A DNA stretch of 64,000 nucleotides from Dipteronia dyeriana (taxonomy: Eukaryota > Streptophyta > Magnoliopsida > Sapindales > Sapindaceae): the NCBI GenBank assembly GCA_032871835.1, contig CM065298.1:79388154-79452153 (forward strand), read 5' to 3'. Below the pieces are notes generated by a model. That model did not search any database and was not told the DNA's origin. It saw only the letters and a list, made by a program, of their open reading frames with translations. The position numbers were made by a program, and so were the translations under genes. Of the stretch, positions 1 through 11,805 are shown piece after piece. Every line of letters begins with the position of its first letter. Positions within the stretch are counted from its first letter, which is position 1.

Positions 1-268
1 TGATACACAATTCCAAGTTTGCATTGCCTAATGTGTTCATAACACTTAGGCCTAATGTGACCAATCACATTACTATAATGACAAACCGGAATAAATTCAT
101 AAAAGTTGCCATTTAGATGAGAGTGTACCAATGGTGAAGACTCCTTACTTCTCTTGATTTTGCTTTTGATCATGGAAGACTTGGCCTTTGAAATCCTCTT
201 GTTCCTTAGTGACTTACCTTTAGTTGTAAGAGACTCCACTTACTCATCTACAATGCTTAAGTCACTAG
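1..268 (-). mobile_element. Ty1/copia gag-pol fragment (second zinc-knuckle region)
   Basis: On the minus strand this stretch translates to a zinc-knuckle-like segment, CHYSNVIGHIRPKC, followed by YEHIRQCKLG. It matches in layout the segment at about 9502-9620 (CHYCNTIGNIKPMC, then YKYIEKCKLG). The second cysteine of the CxxC pair is Ser here, so the knuckle is damaged. It is a piece of the same Sirevirus-like copia family as the element at 6906-13953. It abuts the 3' LTR of gypsy element A directly at 268/269 and runs off the window edge. Confidence 0.55.
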
Positions 269-1018
269 TGATATAAACCTCACCAAGAGCAGTGAGACCC
301 GGAACCAATATATGGTAACGAAGGATCGTTTTCTAACCAAGTTTACAAATAAGAACGTTATCGGACCGCGACCCGTTACCTATAAGGAGGTAAGAACCAA
401 CGGTATCAAGAAGTTGAAGATGCCACACTCAAGAACAAAAAAAATATGTGAGTGATAAGTCAAGTTTTCAAAACCAAAAGAGATGAACTTTCATAAATTT
501 TTTATTCAATTCAAATCTGTCGAATTACATCCAATTCGTTCCTTTATATACTAAAACCCTAAACGAAAAGAAAGGCTATAAGCCATCCTAAAAGGAAAAA
601 AGATAATTCGGCCATTAAGGCCTTATAATCAGAAGAAAACTAATTCGAGAAACTATTGACTTGCTCCCTAATTGAAAAGCTAAATCTGGAAACAAATTAG
701 CCCTCTAATTTGGGAAACAAATAAACTATTATTCTTTGGAAATTAAAAGGAAATAAATCAGCCAAAGTTGACTCTTTTCCTAGCTTGTGCCACACACACC
801 CAAGTCTTCCTTATTCGGCCCAATCAATTGCCTTGATGACATTAATTACGCCTTTGTCTTCATGTGGGCTTATCTTGGACTTCAACAATTCAAAATCAAC
901 CCAAGTGTCTTGAATTAGGCCATTTAGTGCTTCTTTGAATCTCTTAGCTCTTGCCCTTGTTATTAGCCCAACCGGAACATGCAATGGATCATTTGATGCA
1001 GCTGTCTTGTTCTCATCA
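269..1018 (-). repeat. 3' LTR of gypsy element A
   Basis: This 750-bp repeat matches 6162-6905 along its whole length with scattered substitutions and small indels. In element orientation it begins TGATGAG and ends ATATCA, so it has TG..CA termini. The integrase reading frame continues into it and stops at 811. Confidence 0.93.
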
Positions 1019-2143
1019 TTCCCTCCCTCTTGAAAAGGATTTGTCCTCAAATCGTCACCTACATCAAAAGGAGACAAATCAGAAACATTGAAGCTTGCAC
1101 TAACATTGTACTCACCTGGAAGATCCAACTTGTATGCGTTGTCATTGATTCTTTCAATCACTTGAAATGGGCCATCTCCCCTTGGAAGTAGTTTAGATCT
1201 CCGCTGGGCTGGGAATCGTTCCTTCCTCATATGCAACCACACCCAATCACCGAGCAATAAGCCCTTTATTAGCTTGATTGGCATATTGCTCAGTTCGTCT
1301 CTCTACGTTTTGCCGAGTCTTTTCATGGATTTGCTTAACAAAATCTGCCTTTTTCTTTCCATCCAAGTTAACAAGCTCATTCATAGGTAAAGGAATTAAA
1401 TCCAAAGGAGTCAATGGGTTAAAACCATACACAATTTCAAAAGGCGAAAAATGAGTTGCAGAATGCACGCTCCTATTATAAGCAAACTCTACATGCGGCA
1501 GACAATCCTCCCATGTTTTCAAGTTCTTTTGTATTATAGCACGCAACAAGGTAGATAAAGTCCTATTAACTACTTCAGTTTGACCATTAGTTTGTGGATG
1601 ACAAGTAGTAGAAAATAAAAGTTTAGTGCCTAACTTACCCCACAAAGTCTTCCAAAAGTAGCTTAAGAACTTAGCATCTCTATCCGAAACAATGGTCTTA
1701 GGCATGCCATGCAATCTCACAATTTCTTTGAAAAACAAATCAGCAATATGTGATGCATCATCAGTTTTATGACAAGGAATGAAATGTGCCATTTTAGAAA
1801 ACCTATCAACAACCACATATATAGAGTCCCTACCCCTTTTTGACTTAGGCAAACCTAACACAAAATCCATAGAAATACCAATCCAAGGTCCACTAGGTAT
1901 AGGCAAAGGAGTATACAATCCATGAGGCTTAATCCTAGACTTGGCTTATCTACAACTAATGCATTTCTCATAGATTCTTTCTACATAACGTTTCATACGA
2001 GGCCAAAAAAAAAAATGTTCATGCAAAGTATCTAGCGTCTTAGCTACACTAAAATGCCCCATCAAACCTCCCCCATGAGCTTCTCTAACAAGAAATTCAC
2101 GCAAAGAACTCTTAGGCACACATAATTTAGTTTCTCTAAACAA
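811..2143 (-). pseudogene. Integrase of gypsy element A
   Basis: The segment holds the H2C2-type N-terminal region (ending CISCR), then the DDE core and a C-terminal tail. All three catalytic residues are visible: Asp in SMDFVLGL, Asp in SDRDAKF, and Glu in GQTEVVNRT. The core frame (1247-1918) is uninterrupted. It is out of frame with the N-terminal part (1946-2143) and with the C-terminal part (811-1284), so translation from one mRNA would need two frame changes. The last 70 or so residues (GLITRARAKRFKEALNGLIQ region) are encoded inside the 3' LTR. No chromodomain was recognised. Confidence 0.85.
1019..1033 (-). other. Polypurine tract of gypsy element A
   Basis: Immediately upstream of the 3' LTR on the minus strand lies a purine run, AAGAGGGAGGGAA, ending next to the LTR's first TG. 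It lies inside the integrase reading frame, where it encodes part of the FQEGGND segment. Confidence 0.8.
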
Positions 2144-2258
2144 AAACCATCATTCCTATAAAATTTACCAAATGCAGCCTTTTCACATGCATTGAACACA
2201 TTGCCAAAATCAGAATCTTCCACATACAATTGTTTAATGTACTTCAAAACCAAATAAT

Positions 2259-3775
2259 CTAGCATCCAAAGTAGAAAGTAGAAAGTAGAACGTACCTTCT
2301 TGACAGAGCATCAAAGACCACATTTTCCTTACTCTTTTTGTACTTGATCACATATGGAAATGTTTCAATGAACTCCACCCACTTGGCATGCCGCTTATTT
2401 AGCTTGTGTTGCCCCTTTATATGCTTTAAGGACTCATGATCCGTGTGAATCACAAATTCTTTTGGCCCAAGGTAGTGTTGCCAAGTTTCCAATGCTCTAA
2501 TCAAAGCGTACATCTCCTTATCATAGGTAGGATAATTCAAGGATGCTCCACTTATCTTCTCACTAAAATATGCAATGGGACGACCTTCTTGCATTAGAAC
2601 AGCTCCAATACCTATTCCTGAAGCATCACACTCAATCTCAAAAGTTTTGGCAAAGCAAGCAAAGGTGCATTAGTTATTTTTTCCTTAATCAAGTTAAATG
2701 CCTTTTCTTGTTCATTACCCCACTTAAAACCCACATTGTTTTTGATAACTTCGGTTAAAGGTGCAGCTACACTACTAAAATCTTTCACAAACCTCCTATA
2801 AAAACTAGTCAACCCATGAAAACTTCTCACTTGTCCCACATTGGTAGGTTTCGGCCACTCCTTAATTGCCTTAACATTTTCTTCATCAACCCCAATTCCC
2901 TTAGCACTAACAACAAAACCCAGAAATACAAGCTTATCGGTGCAAAAAGTACACTTTTTGAGATTAGCAAATAACCTTTCTATTCTTAAAACACCTAAAA
3001 CAAATTTTAAATGTTCAACATGTTCATCCAAGTTTTTCTATAAATCAAAATATCATCAAAATAAACAACCACAAACTTTCCAATAAAAGCACGCAAACAC
3101 ATGGTTCATTAATCTCATGAAAGTACTTGGTGCATTAGTTAATCCAAAAGGCATAACTAACCACTCATATAATCCATATTTTGTTTTGAAAACAGTTTTT
3201 CACTCATCACCTTTCTTCATCCTAATTTGATGATATCCACTTTTAAGATCAATTTTAGTACAAACAATAGAACCATGTAATTCATCAAGCATATCATATA
3301 AGCTAGGAATAGGATGTTGATACTTTACAGTGATATTGTTGATGGCACGACAATCAACGCACATCCTTCATGTTTCATCCTTCTTTGGCACAAGCAACAC
3401 GGGAACCGCACAAGGACTCATGCTCTCACGTACATACCCATTTTCCTTTGTCTCCTCAGTATTACCTCTATATGCTGGTCTATTTGGGATGGGTGCTCCG
3501 GGTACAAAGTCAATTTGGTGCTCAATCCCCCTTATTGGTGGTAAACCAATAGGCATCTCTTCGAGAAACACTTCATCAAAGTCCTGCAATAGAGAAACAA
3601 CAACACTAGGCAAGGAAGGGTTAAGTTCATTAGTAGTAAAGCAAGTCTTTTTGTAGAAAAGTACAATCATTGGCTGATTTGAAAATAGAGCCTTTTTGAC
3701 CCCACTCTCTCTTGTATAAAAGCTTACTTGTTTTTCTCTCTCTTTTTTTCTCAACAACCTCTTTTGCTTTTTCAT
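2259..3775 (-). pseudogene. Reverse transcriptase and RNase H of gypsy element A
   Basis: Reading leftwards, RT is recognisable from IEHQIDFVPGAPIPNRPAYR through [13 protein letters not shown] to the catalytic [10 protein letters not shown] (near 3045-3080), whose YFDD box is intact. RNase H follows: [17 protein letters not shown], the HTDHESLKH block and [17 protein letters not shown]. Frames change near 3370, 3030 and 2600, and an in-frame stop follows KKDET, so the polyprotein cannot be read through. Together with the neighbours this is the gypsy order RT-RH-IN. Confidence 0.85.
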
Positions 3776-3875
3776 CTTTTTTTGCTATTTCATAATCTTT
3801 TTCTTTTCTCTCTCTTTCTTTTGAACTCTCACTCTCACTCTCTTTTTTGACATCTCTCTCTTTTCGTAACCTCAC
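3630..3875 (-). other. Lys/Glu-rich linker between protease and RT of element A
   Basis: This 81-codon stretch is dominated by K, E, R and S (for example KKESESESSKERERKEKD). It lies between the protease and RT segments and carries no recognisable domain. The opposite strand is a CT-rich run. It is probably a spacer in the polyprotein. Confidence 0.5.
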
Positions 3876-4260
3876 TTAATCTTCATACACTTGTTTTGGG
3901 GTTAAAGGTACAAGAGTGATTGATTTTTTATTGAGTACAAAGGAGTATTTATTGGTATACCCATCATGGGTCATATGCCTATCGAACTGCCATGGTCTCC
4001 CCAAAAGGATATGGCCCGCATTCATTGGTACCATATCACAAAGGACTTTATCTATGTACTTTCCAATTGAAAATGTCACCAACACTTGTTTAGTCACCTT
4101 GATTTCCCCACTATCATTTAACAACTGTAGCTTATATGGTTTTTGGATGCCTCAAGGTGGCTAAATTCAATTTCTCCACAAAATAAGTGCTAGCCACATT
4201 AGTACAACTCCCCCCATTAATGATCATGCTACATACCTTATCATTAACATGGCAGCGGGT
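3876..4260 (-). pseudogene. Aspartic protease of gypsy element A, catalytic Asp replaced
   Basis: The segment matches the retropepsin-like protease of plant gypsy elements, including NGGSCTNVAST and the downstream MNAGHILLGRPWQFDR block. The active-site triplet in this lineage is normally Asp-Gly-Gly. Here the codon at about 4216-4218 (minus strand) reads AAT, giving Asn-Gly-Gly. The frame also breaks near 4160 and relative to gag near 4260. The protease is therefore predicted to be inactive. Confidence 0.78.
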
Positions 4261-5571
4261 ATGAAAATGTTGTCACGTTGTACCTCATCATCTTCCTTGG
4301 CTTGAGCACTAAGAGCTCTTCTCGCCACCAAAAGCTCTTCGTCCACTAGATATTCAATATCACTTGCATCATCCAAATGTGGCATGGACTCAACATCAGA
4401 TTCACCCTCAGATTCGATCTCACCATCATCCTTCAAATCCATTACTCTCTTGTTTGGGCATTGAGATGCAATATGACCTGCTCCCAAACACTTAAAGCAC
4501 TTAATATCATGATTTCTAGAAGCTTGAGAATCTGATGTACCTTGTTTTATTGTGCCTCCGACTTTATGATCTCCAGAAGGTTCGACCTTGGCCTTGAAAC
4601 TAGGTTGGTCATCACTCTTGCTCCAATTCGGGTTCTTCATCCCCAATTCAGTTTCCATAATGATGAAGAACCCGAATTTTGCCCAACGCGTGTGGAACTC
4701 TTTCACTTCAATTATTGTTCCACCTTAATTGCCTTGTGTACCATGTCACTCAATTCAAAATAATGTTGCAACTCCACCACATTTGCTATGTCTAGGTTTA
4801 GTCCACTTAAAAACCTAGCCATAGTAGCCTCTCGGTCTTCTTCTACATCAGCTCGAATCATGGCTATCTTCATCTCCTTGTAGTAATCTTCAACACACTT
4901 AGACCATTGAGTAAGGGTTTGTAATTTTTGAAACAAACCCCTATAATAGTGACTCAGAATGAAACGCTTCCTCATGACAGCTTTCATCTCCTCCCAAGTC
5001 TCAATAGGACTTTCTCCATTCCGTCTTCTACTCACAATCAATTGATCCCACCAAACGATAGCATAATCAGTAAATTCTATGGCAGCCAAATTTACCTTCT
5101 TTAATTCAGAATAGTCATGGCAGTCATATACCAATTCTTTTCTTTTCTCCCACTCTAAATAAGCTTTGGGATTAGTTTTACCTTGGAACGTTGGGATTTT
5201 CACCTTTATACTACCCAAATTATTATCAGCCCTCTCTCCATACCTATCTCCACACCTAACTCCTCTACCTCCCATATCACGCCTCAATTTGCCCGTACCC
5301 ACATTGGACATGCGATCACCCTCCTCTAGGTCATTCCCATAATAATCTTCATAATCATCCCTAGGTGGGTTTCTTTCTCTTCTTTCCACATTAGGAACCC
5401 TTATTGGTTGCACCCTTTGTGAACTAGACTCCACCTTATCTATCCCATCATGCACCTCACCAATCTTAATCTCCATCTGCTCCATGTTTTTTTGTATGGC
5501 TTTATACAAAAATTGAGATCTATCATTTCTGTTGCATCATCAGATAAGTCTCTACTTTTATCACGTGACAT
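4224..5571 (-). pseudogene. Gag of gypsy element A
   Basis: The likely start is the ATG at 5571-5569 (MSRDKSRDLSDD...). A frame change near 5510 leads into a long frame (4712-5509) with a Retrotrans_gag domain (WWDQLIVSRR, FILSHYYRGLFQKLQTLTQ, ARFLSGLN). A second break at about 4709 leads to the C-terminal part, with a CCHC zinc knuckle (CFKCLGAGHIASQC) and an acidic tail. The knuckle cysteines and histidine are all present. The product would bind retrotransposon RNA and form the particle, but two frame breaks make this copy a pseudogene. Confidence 0.82.
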
Positions 5572-6147
5572 ATTTGAAACCTGTAAAACAAAAAAAAAAT
5601 TAGTAAGCCTCACAAACCCTCTCTCACGTGTTTACTCTCAAAGATGGTGGCACTCACACTTGTGTTTTCACTCAATTCTTTGGCTTTTACCCTCTGATGA
5701 GCTCACACACTCTTGCCTTTTTCCACTCTTTGTTAACCCTTTCAGTTCTTCCTTTTTTTTGACTTATACGGACACTCACAAGAAGTACAAGAAAAATAGA
5801 AGTAATAAAACAAAAGGACAAGAATAATGAAGACGGAATTCTTTAGCTTTTTTTTTTAATATCAATGCACGGAATCAAGATAAGGAATAGAAATAGTTGA
5901 TATAGGTTCAACTACACGATCCAAAAAAAATTGTACTTTTTTTTGTTTTTTTTTTTACCGACCTTGATCAAGTGGACTCAAGCAAGTTTTTTTTTTTTTA
6001 CTGACCTTGATCAAGTGGACTCAAGCAAGCTTTTGGTACTTTTTTTTTGTACCTGATTTGATCAAACGGTTTTTTTTTATGGTTGAAACAAACGAATACA
6101 GATAAGAGAAAGAACAAGGATAGATTAAACCTGATTTAGAAGCCTAA
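5572..6147 (-). other. Untranslated leader of gypsy element A
   Basis: No coding segment was seen between the PBS and gag. It contains homopolymer T runs and a direct duplication of about 45-50 bp, each copy carrying GACCTTGATCAAGTGGACTC (about 5961-5990 and 6002-6030). A third, partial copy (TTGATCAAACGG) lies at 6057-6068. Confidence 0.7.
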
Positions 6148-6159
6148 GCTCTGATACCA
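6148..6159 (-). other. Primer binding site (initiator Met tRNA type), element A
   Basis: The minus strand reads TGGTATCAGAGC two bases downstream of the 5' LTR. This is the usual plant LTR-retrotransposon PBS complementary to the 3' end of initiator Met tRNA. Confidence 0.88.
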
Positions 6160-6161
6160 AC

Positions 6162-6905
6162 TGATATGTACCTCACCAACAGCAGTGAGACCTGGAACCA
6201 ATATATGGTAACGAAAGATCATTTTCTAACCAAGTTTACAAACAAGAACGTTATCAGACCGCGACCCGTTACCTATAAGGAGGTAAGAACCAACGGTATC
6301 AAGAAGTTGAAGATGCCACACTCAAGAACAAGAAGAATATGTGAGTGATAAGTCAAGTTTTCAGAACCAAAAAGAGATGAACTCTCACAAATTTTTTATT
6401 CAATTCAAGTCTGTCGAATTGCATCCAATTCATTCCTTTATATACTAAAACCCTAAACGAAAAGAAAGGCTATAAGCCATCCTAAAATGAAACAAGATAA
6501 TTCAGCCATTAAGGCCTTATAATCAGAAGAAAACTAATTCGAGAAACTATTGACTTGCTCCCTAATTGGAAAGCTAAATATGGAAACAAATCAGCCCCTT
6601 AATTTGGGAAACAAATCAACTATTATTCTTTGGAAATTAAAAGGAAATAAATCAACCAAAGTTGACTCTTCTCCTAGCTTGTGCCACACACCCAAGTCTT
6701 CCTTATTCGCCCCAATCAATTGCCTTGATGACATTAATTATGCCTTGGTCTTCATATGGGCTTATCTTGGACTTCAATTCAAAATCAGCCCAAGTGTCTT
6801 GAATTAGGCCATTTAGTGCTTCTTTGAATCTTAGCTCTTGCCCTTATTATTGGCCCAACCGGAACATGCAATGGATCATTTGATGCAGCTGCCTTGTTCT
6901 CATCA
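6162..6905 (-). repeat. 5' LTR of gypsy element A
   Basis: This 744-bp partner of 269-1018 has TGATGAG and ATATCA termini in element orientation. A TATA-like stretch (minus strand AGTATATAAAGG, near 6433-6450) is a plausible retrotransposon promoter. The same stretch is present in the 3' LTR near 541-556. Confidence 0.93.
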
Positions 6906-7521
6906 GGTTTATAGGTTGATTAGTCACCAAGGCATACGCTATTTTGATCTTGTCCTTATTCAGCTCGATTGAATTCACAGATCCAATAATGTTAGTGCAA
7001 ATGAATAGATGCGAAAATGCACTAGCCTTAGTTAACTCATGTTGACTAATATATGCTCTACCTTTCCACTCAAAAGAAGCATTGTCACAAAGAGTTCTAC
7101 CCATGATATTTAGATTTTCAATGACATCCACATCTAGAAAACTAGAATCTATATCATTAGCTAGCCCAAGAAACTTGTTAATGTTTTCCGGGTTAACTCT
7201 AAACACAACACCCCTAATTTCCATAAAAGCATCCGATAAGGTGGCACTTTCTCTATATTCAAGATAAAACTCTCTAACAAGAGTATCATTCACAACTTCT
7301 AAAATGCTCACCCAAGATTCTTAATTTCTGTCCTTTCAGCACTTAAGAACATAAGAATCTTTACACTTACCAAAGTCAATGTCTCTCTCTTGAAATATCT
7401 TATTTGTTCCTAAGATACCTAAATCTTTTGTCCTTGAAGCTTTGGATCCTTTTGAGGTAGACTTGGATTTCACAACGGGATTCAATTGATTTCCACTTCC
7501 GGTAATTTTAGTTCTTCCCAT
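6906..7521 (-). pseudogene. Env-like / putative plant transposon protein, truncated
   Basis: The minus-strand frame starts MGRTKITGSGNQ, has a Ser/Lys-rich N-terminus, a stop at 7336, then resumes at 7311. The second part carries EFYLEYRES, MEIRGVVFRVNPENINKFLGL, SFEWKGRAYISQHELTKASA and ALVTNQPINL. This pattern fits the putative plant transposon protein domain found in env-like ORFs of some plant LTR elements. The frame runs into the LTR of gypsy element A and is lost. Whether it belongs to the same copia element as the gag at 9217-11268 cannot be proved here. Confidence 0.5.
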
Positions 7522-9216
7522 TTGTTCTTGTGTTATAAGATGTTATATACATATAACAAAAGTGAGTGAAAGACAAAACAAGCATATTAGTCACAAAGAT
7601 ATAAAAACAAAGACATATGACTTAAGAATGAATAATCATGCAAGACAAAGATAATGAGTAATATCTGACAAGTATCATTAAGTCAAAATATGCCAACATG
7701 TAACAAAATGAAGCATGTGAACATATCATAAAAGAGAACAATGTCTAGCATACAATGCTCCCCCTTGATAAATGCTATAACTAAAATCAATGATAGCATA
7801 AACTTCACAAAGATGTTCACACAATCACACATTCAAGTAATTTAAAGAAATATCAACAAAATAAGCTTCATATGCTAAGAGAGATACACAAAGATTTTTC
7901 AAGTTCTCTCATAATTCTTCAACAATTGCTAAAATATCATCATACTCATGAACAAAGTGTGCGTGTGAGAGAGATATGCTTCAAATATATATCATGAAGT
8001 AGTTTGATAATCAACATGCAAACAATTTCCAACAACTATTCATCTTAAGCTTTTTCCATAAAAAGTCAAACCGATTATCATCCTGAATTTTTGCTTTTAA
8101 GAGAATAGATTTCAACATATAAGCTCATGTGTGCATGTGGCTCGTCATCCCATTTCTGTTTTTTAACCCGAGCTCATTTGATTTTCAACTATACTCCTTT
8201 TTAAGCCTTCCTCTTCTTTTTAGGCTTTGAATCAAAGAATTTTTTTATTTTTTTTTTATGATTCCATTTCAACACGTCTTTGATTTTTACATTTTTTTAA
8301 CATATATAAAATTCACTTCATGGTGGCTTTCACTCATCACAATGGTGTATCTCTTTCCAACATCGGGTAGCTTTCACAACCAATGTGTGTAGCCCTTTCC
8401 ATGAATGTGCTCGTTGAGTTCTATATATTTGCCGAAACAAAGTGGATACTAACTGTAGGTCATTTTAAATGTACTTAAGCACAAAAACTCAAGGTGTATC
8501 CAATGTTTACATATTAGTAAACTCAACCTACTAGCAAAACATATAAGAGAAGCAAGGTGCAATTTTAGAAAACCAAGATTTTATGGATCATAAGCACATG
8601 ATCTAAGAGCAATAAGTAGAGACTTATTCAAGATCATTACTTCTCTAATGAGTAGCTTTCAAAGAATATGAAGCTCATATTTCCAAAAGTAATGTCACTC
8701 AATATACTATACACAAACAATCATCAAAATTAAGATCAATGTGAACAATATCACTATTAGATCCTAAAATAGCAAATGTCAATGAGAACCATATGTATGT
8801 TATACAAAATTCTCTAATATGACATGCTATGAGATGTATATAAAAAAAATGAGTCAAAAGATGAATATCCAAGAGAACATGCATTAGAGTATAGAAATAC
8901 CTTTTTGCACATTATATTCACCAAATATCATACTTCCGCCCTTTTTATGAGCATTCTTGCCATGAATGTCCTTATGACACTAAGTTGACAATGTTTCACA
9001 ACAAGAGTATAAAAAGCAAAATATCTCAACTCAATCAACACATATATCAAAAGAACTTCTCTAAAGTTAATCAACAAATTTTGACGATCATAACAAACAT
9101 GATGTGAGATAACCAAGTTCATATCAATACATGGAGTATTCAAAGCTAGCAAGCAGGAATTCTCAACACAATTGATATATTGCCTCAAAGTTATCTCACA
9201 TGTGCTTATTATATTA
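7522..9216. other. Noncoding spacer within the copia element
   Basis: AT-rich sequence with no frame I recognise. It contains one CTCCCCCTTGA run at 7759-7769 (AAGGGGGAG on the minus strand), which resembles the internal polypurine tracts of Sireviruses. In a complete element this region should hold pol, so either pol was deleted here or two element fragments have been joined. Confidence 0.5.
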
Positions 9217-11268
9217 GTGATAAGAGCAGTCACCCTTGAACCACTTGCTCTTGGGTGTACCTACATAAACATTTCCAATATCATCCTTGACAACGATGTT
9301 AAATCTATAGTAAAGTCCTTCAATGACTTGATTAACAAGAATATCATTAACACACTCTTCCTTAACATTTTCAACACAAGCTTTGTCAAGTTGAACAAGA
9401 TTAGTTTTCTTTCTACTCCACAACTTCTTCTCATGCTTAGCAATATTATCATGTTTTTCAACTTTCAAATCTTTAGCATGTTCAAGTTGAAGTTTAATCT
9501 CCTAATCTCTAGATTCATTTCCTAATTTGCATTTTTCAATATATTTATAACACATAGGCTTAATGTTACCTATAGTGTTGCAATAATGGCAAATTAGAAT
9601 AAAAGATGAGATTGTACCTTTTGGAGTTGAACTAGTTTCACTAGGAGTTTGTAAAGATACCTTGTTCGCCAACTTCTTCTTGGCTTTTGATATTCTCTTC
9701 TTGTGTGGTTTATTATCAATCACGACTTCATCCAAGTGAGTAGGAAGTGGTGCTTCCAAGAGCTCATCTTCAACTACCAAGTCGTCTTCACCACTATGAG
9801 AGTTAACAAGATTCCTAACACTAGACACACTTACCGAATCATTCACTAAGTTCTTCATGGCCTCCTTAGCCATGTTTATTTCTTCCATTAATTCTTATTC
9901 TCTCTTCCTCAAAGAAGATATCACATTATCCTTCTCAAGGTTTATCTTTTCAAGTTCTCTAAACTTCTTCATAATATCACCTTTCTCATCAAGAAGTCTA
10001 CGAGTGACAATCACAAACTCATCTAGTTGTTTCTTGATCAAATCATCCTTCTCAACTACCTCTCTTAGAGCATTATCTCTAGCTTCTTCAAGCTTTTCTA
10101 TCTTGTTCAACAACTCAAGATTAGTAGGAATGGAACTAGAGCTTCCATGATGATTTGCATCAAAGTTCTTGTTCAAAGATATTGTACCATCAACATCTAG
10201 TGGAGAATGAGAAACCGTTAGAGCTACAAAGTTGCTCACCAACTCTTCATCACTTGAAGACTCACTACTAGAGCTCTCATTATCACTAGAATTATCATCA
10301 CGCCAAGTAGCTGCCAACACTTTGCCTTTCTTGTCTTTCTTAGATGGATTCTTGGTGCACTCACTAGCAAAGTGACCGAAACCATGACAATTGTAGCATT
10401 GGACATCTTTCTTGTTCATGGCTTGAATATTCTTCTCATTCCTTGGAGTTGATGTTTTCTTAACTCCCTTTTCCTTAGAAGACTTGCCTCTAGGCTTGGC
10501 ATTCTTCTTTAGAAACTTCTTAAACATTCTAACCAAAAGAGTCATCTCTTCATTTTCAACATCACTCTCCTCCTCAATAGCATTGGGAGCGATTCCCTTA
10601 CTCTTAATCTTTGGCTTTAAGAACATCTCATAAGTTTGGAGAGACCCAAGCAACTCATCAATGTTCATACTATCCACATCCTTGCTTTCCTTAATGATCG
10701 TCATATTTGATTCAAATCTCTTAGGAAGAGACCTAAGGATTTTTCAATTTATACGCTCTTTTGAGATAGGTACTCCAAGTGCTTGACATTGGTTAGCAAT
10801 GTTAAGAAGACGAAATTGAAAGTCTTCGAACTTTTCTTCTTCACCCATACTTAAAACCTTTAAATTGTGATGCCAACATTTGAAGCCTCGATTTCTTCAC
10901 CGCTAAGGTTCCTTTATTAGTAACTTGGAGAGTATCCCAAGCTTCCTTTACGGATTCAAGATTTTGAGTGTAGGAGAATTGATGCCCATCAACTCCTCAA
11001 AATATGGCATTCATAGCACGATGATGCCACTTAGCAACCTAAACTCATTCCTTGCCCATTCACTCATTGGCTTGAGTATCATGGTTCCATCCTCTTGAAC
11101 CTTGGTATGAGGACTATAACCTTCTTCCACTACCATCCAAGCCCTTTCATCAATAGAGCGGATGTAGGCTTTCATCCTCAACTTCCAATACCCATAGTTA
11201 GTGCCTCAAAGTAATGGTGGCCTAGTATTTGAGGCTCCTTCCGCCATTACATCATCTTGTAAACCCAT
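9217..11268 (-). pseudogene. Copia-type Gag and start of pol, degraded
   Basis: The probable start is the ATG at 11268-11266 (MGLQDDVMAEGAS). A copia gag N-terminus follows (NYGYWKLRMKAYIRS) but is broken by several stops. The clean frame 9895-10704 carries SMNIDELLGSLQTYEMFLKP, a CCHC knuckle (CYNCHGFGHFASEC), a Ser/Asp/Glu-rich segment and a probable coiled coil. A second frame (9502-9888) holds a second knuckle (CHYCNTIGNIKPMC). The last visible homology, TPKSKWFKGDCSYH near 9225-9265, looks like a degenerate start of the protease region. Multiple stops and frame changes mark it as inactive. Confidence 0.68.
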
Positions 11269-11337
11269 GACTTCAAAAGCTTTACAAAAACCATGAATGT
11301 ATCACCTGGACTCTCACAAAGCACAATCTAGTGTCCT

Positions 11338-11349
11338 GCTCTCATACCA
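11338..11349 (-). other. Primer binding site of the copia element
   Basis: Minus-strand TGGTATGAGAGC lies two bases from the LTR edge. It differs by one base from the initiator Met tRNA PBS TGGTATCAGAGC. Confidence 0.65.
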
Positions 11350-11805
11350 ATTGAAAATACAAGCACAGTTAAATGCTCAAAGCTAACCTAGAGGGGGGTG
11401 AATAGGTTAGACACCTTTTTCGACTCCCTTAGAAACAAACAAAAGTTTATTCCTCTAGATTGCTTGTATCACAACATATATATCAATTAAAGACACTTAA
11501 TCATTATATAAAACAAGTAAAGTGTGAAACAAACAAGTAATTGTAACACATACACCATCTATATTATAGAAAGAAAGTCAACTTACATAAAGAGTTCTAT
11601 CCATAGTATTCAAATAACAAATACAAATATAAGAGAGATAGAGATAGAGAAAAGTTGACACAAGATATAACGTGGTAAACCTCCAAAGAGGAAACATCCA
11701 CGGGTTAAAAACCACCAGTAAACAAAATCCACTAGAAGATAAGACAATTACAATCTCTCAAGTGACCCCTTTACCTAGAAACTACCCTCATATCCTACTC
11801 ATGAA

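Larger units (their letters stand above)
269..6905 (-). mobile_element. Ty3/gypsy LTR retrotransposon A, complete LTR to LTR
   Basis: The element has two near-identical LTRs (269-1018 and 6162-6905), a PBS, a PPT and, reading right to left, gag, protease, RT, RNase H and integrase. That is the Ty3/gypsy order, with integrase last. It spans 6.6 kb. The coding region is broken by several frameshifts and stops, and the protease aspartate is replaced. The 5-bp flanks (actag on the left, ggttt on the right) do not match, so there is no target site duplication. The two flanks come from different parts of copia sequence. Confidence 0.93.

Noticed and set aside
3314..3656. Overlapping + strand frames of 60-108 codons
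   Set aside because: Shadows of the minus-strand RT of gypsy element A.
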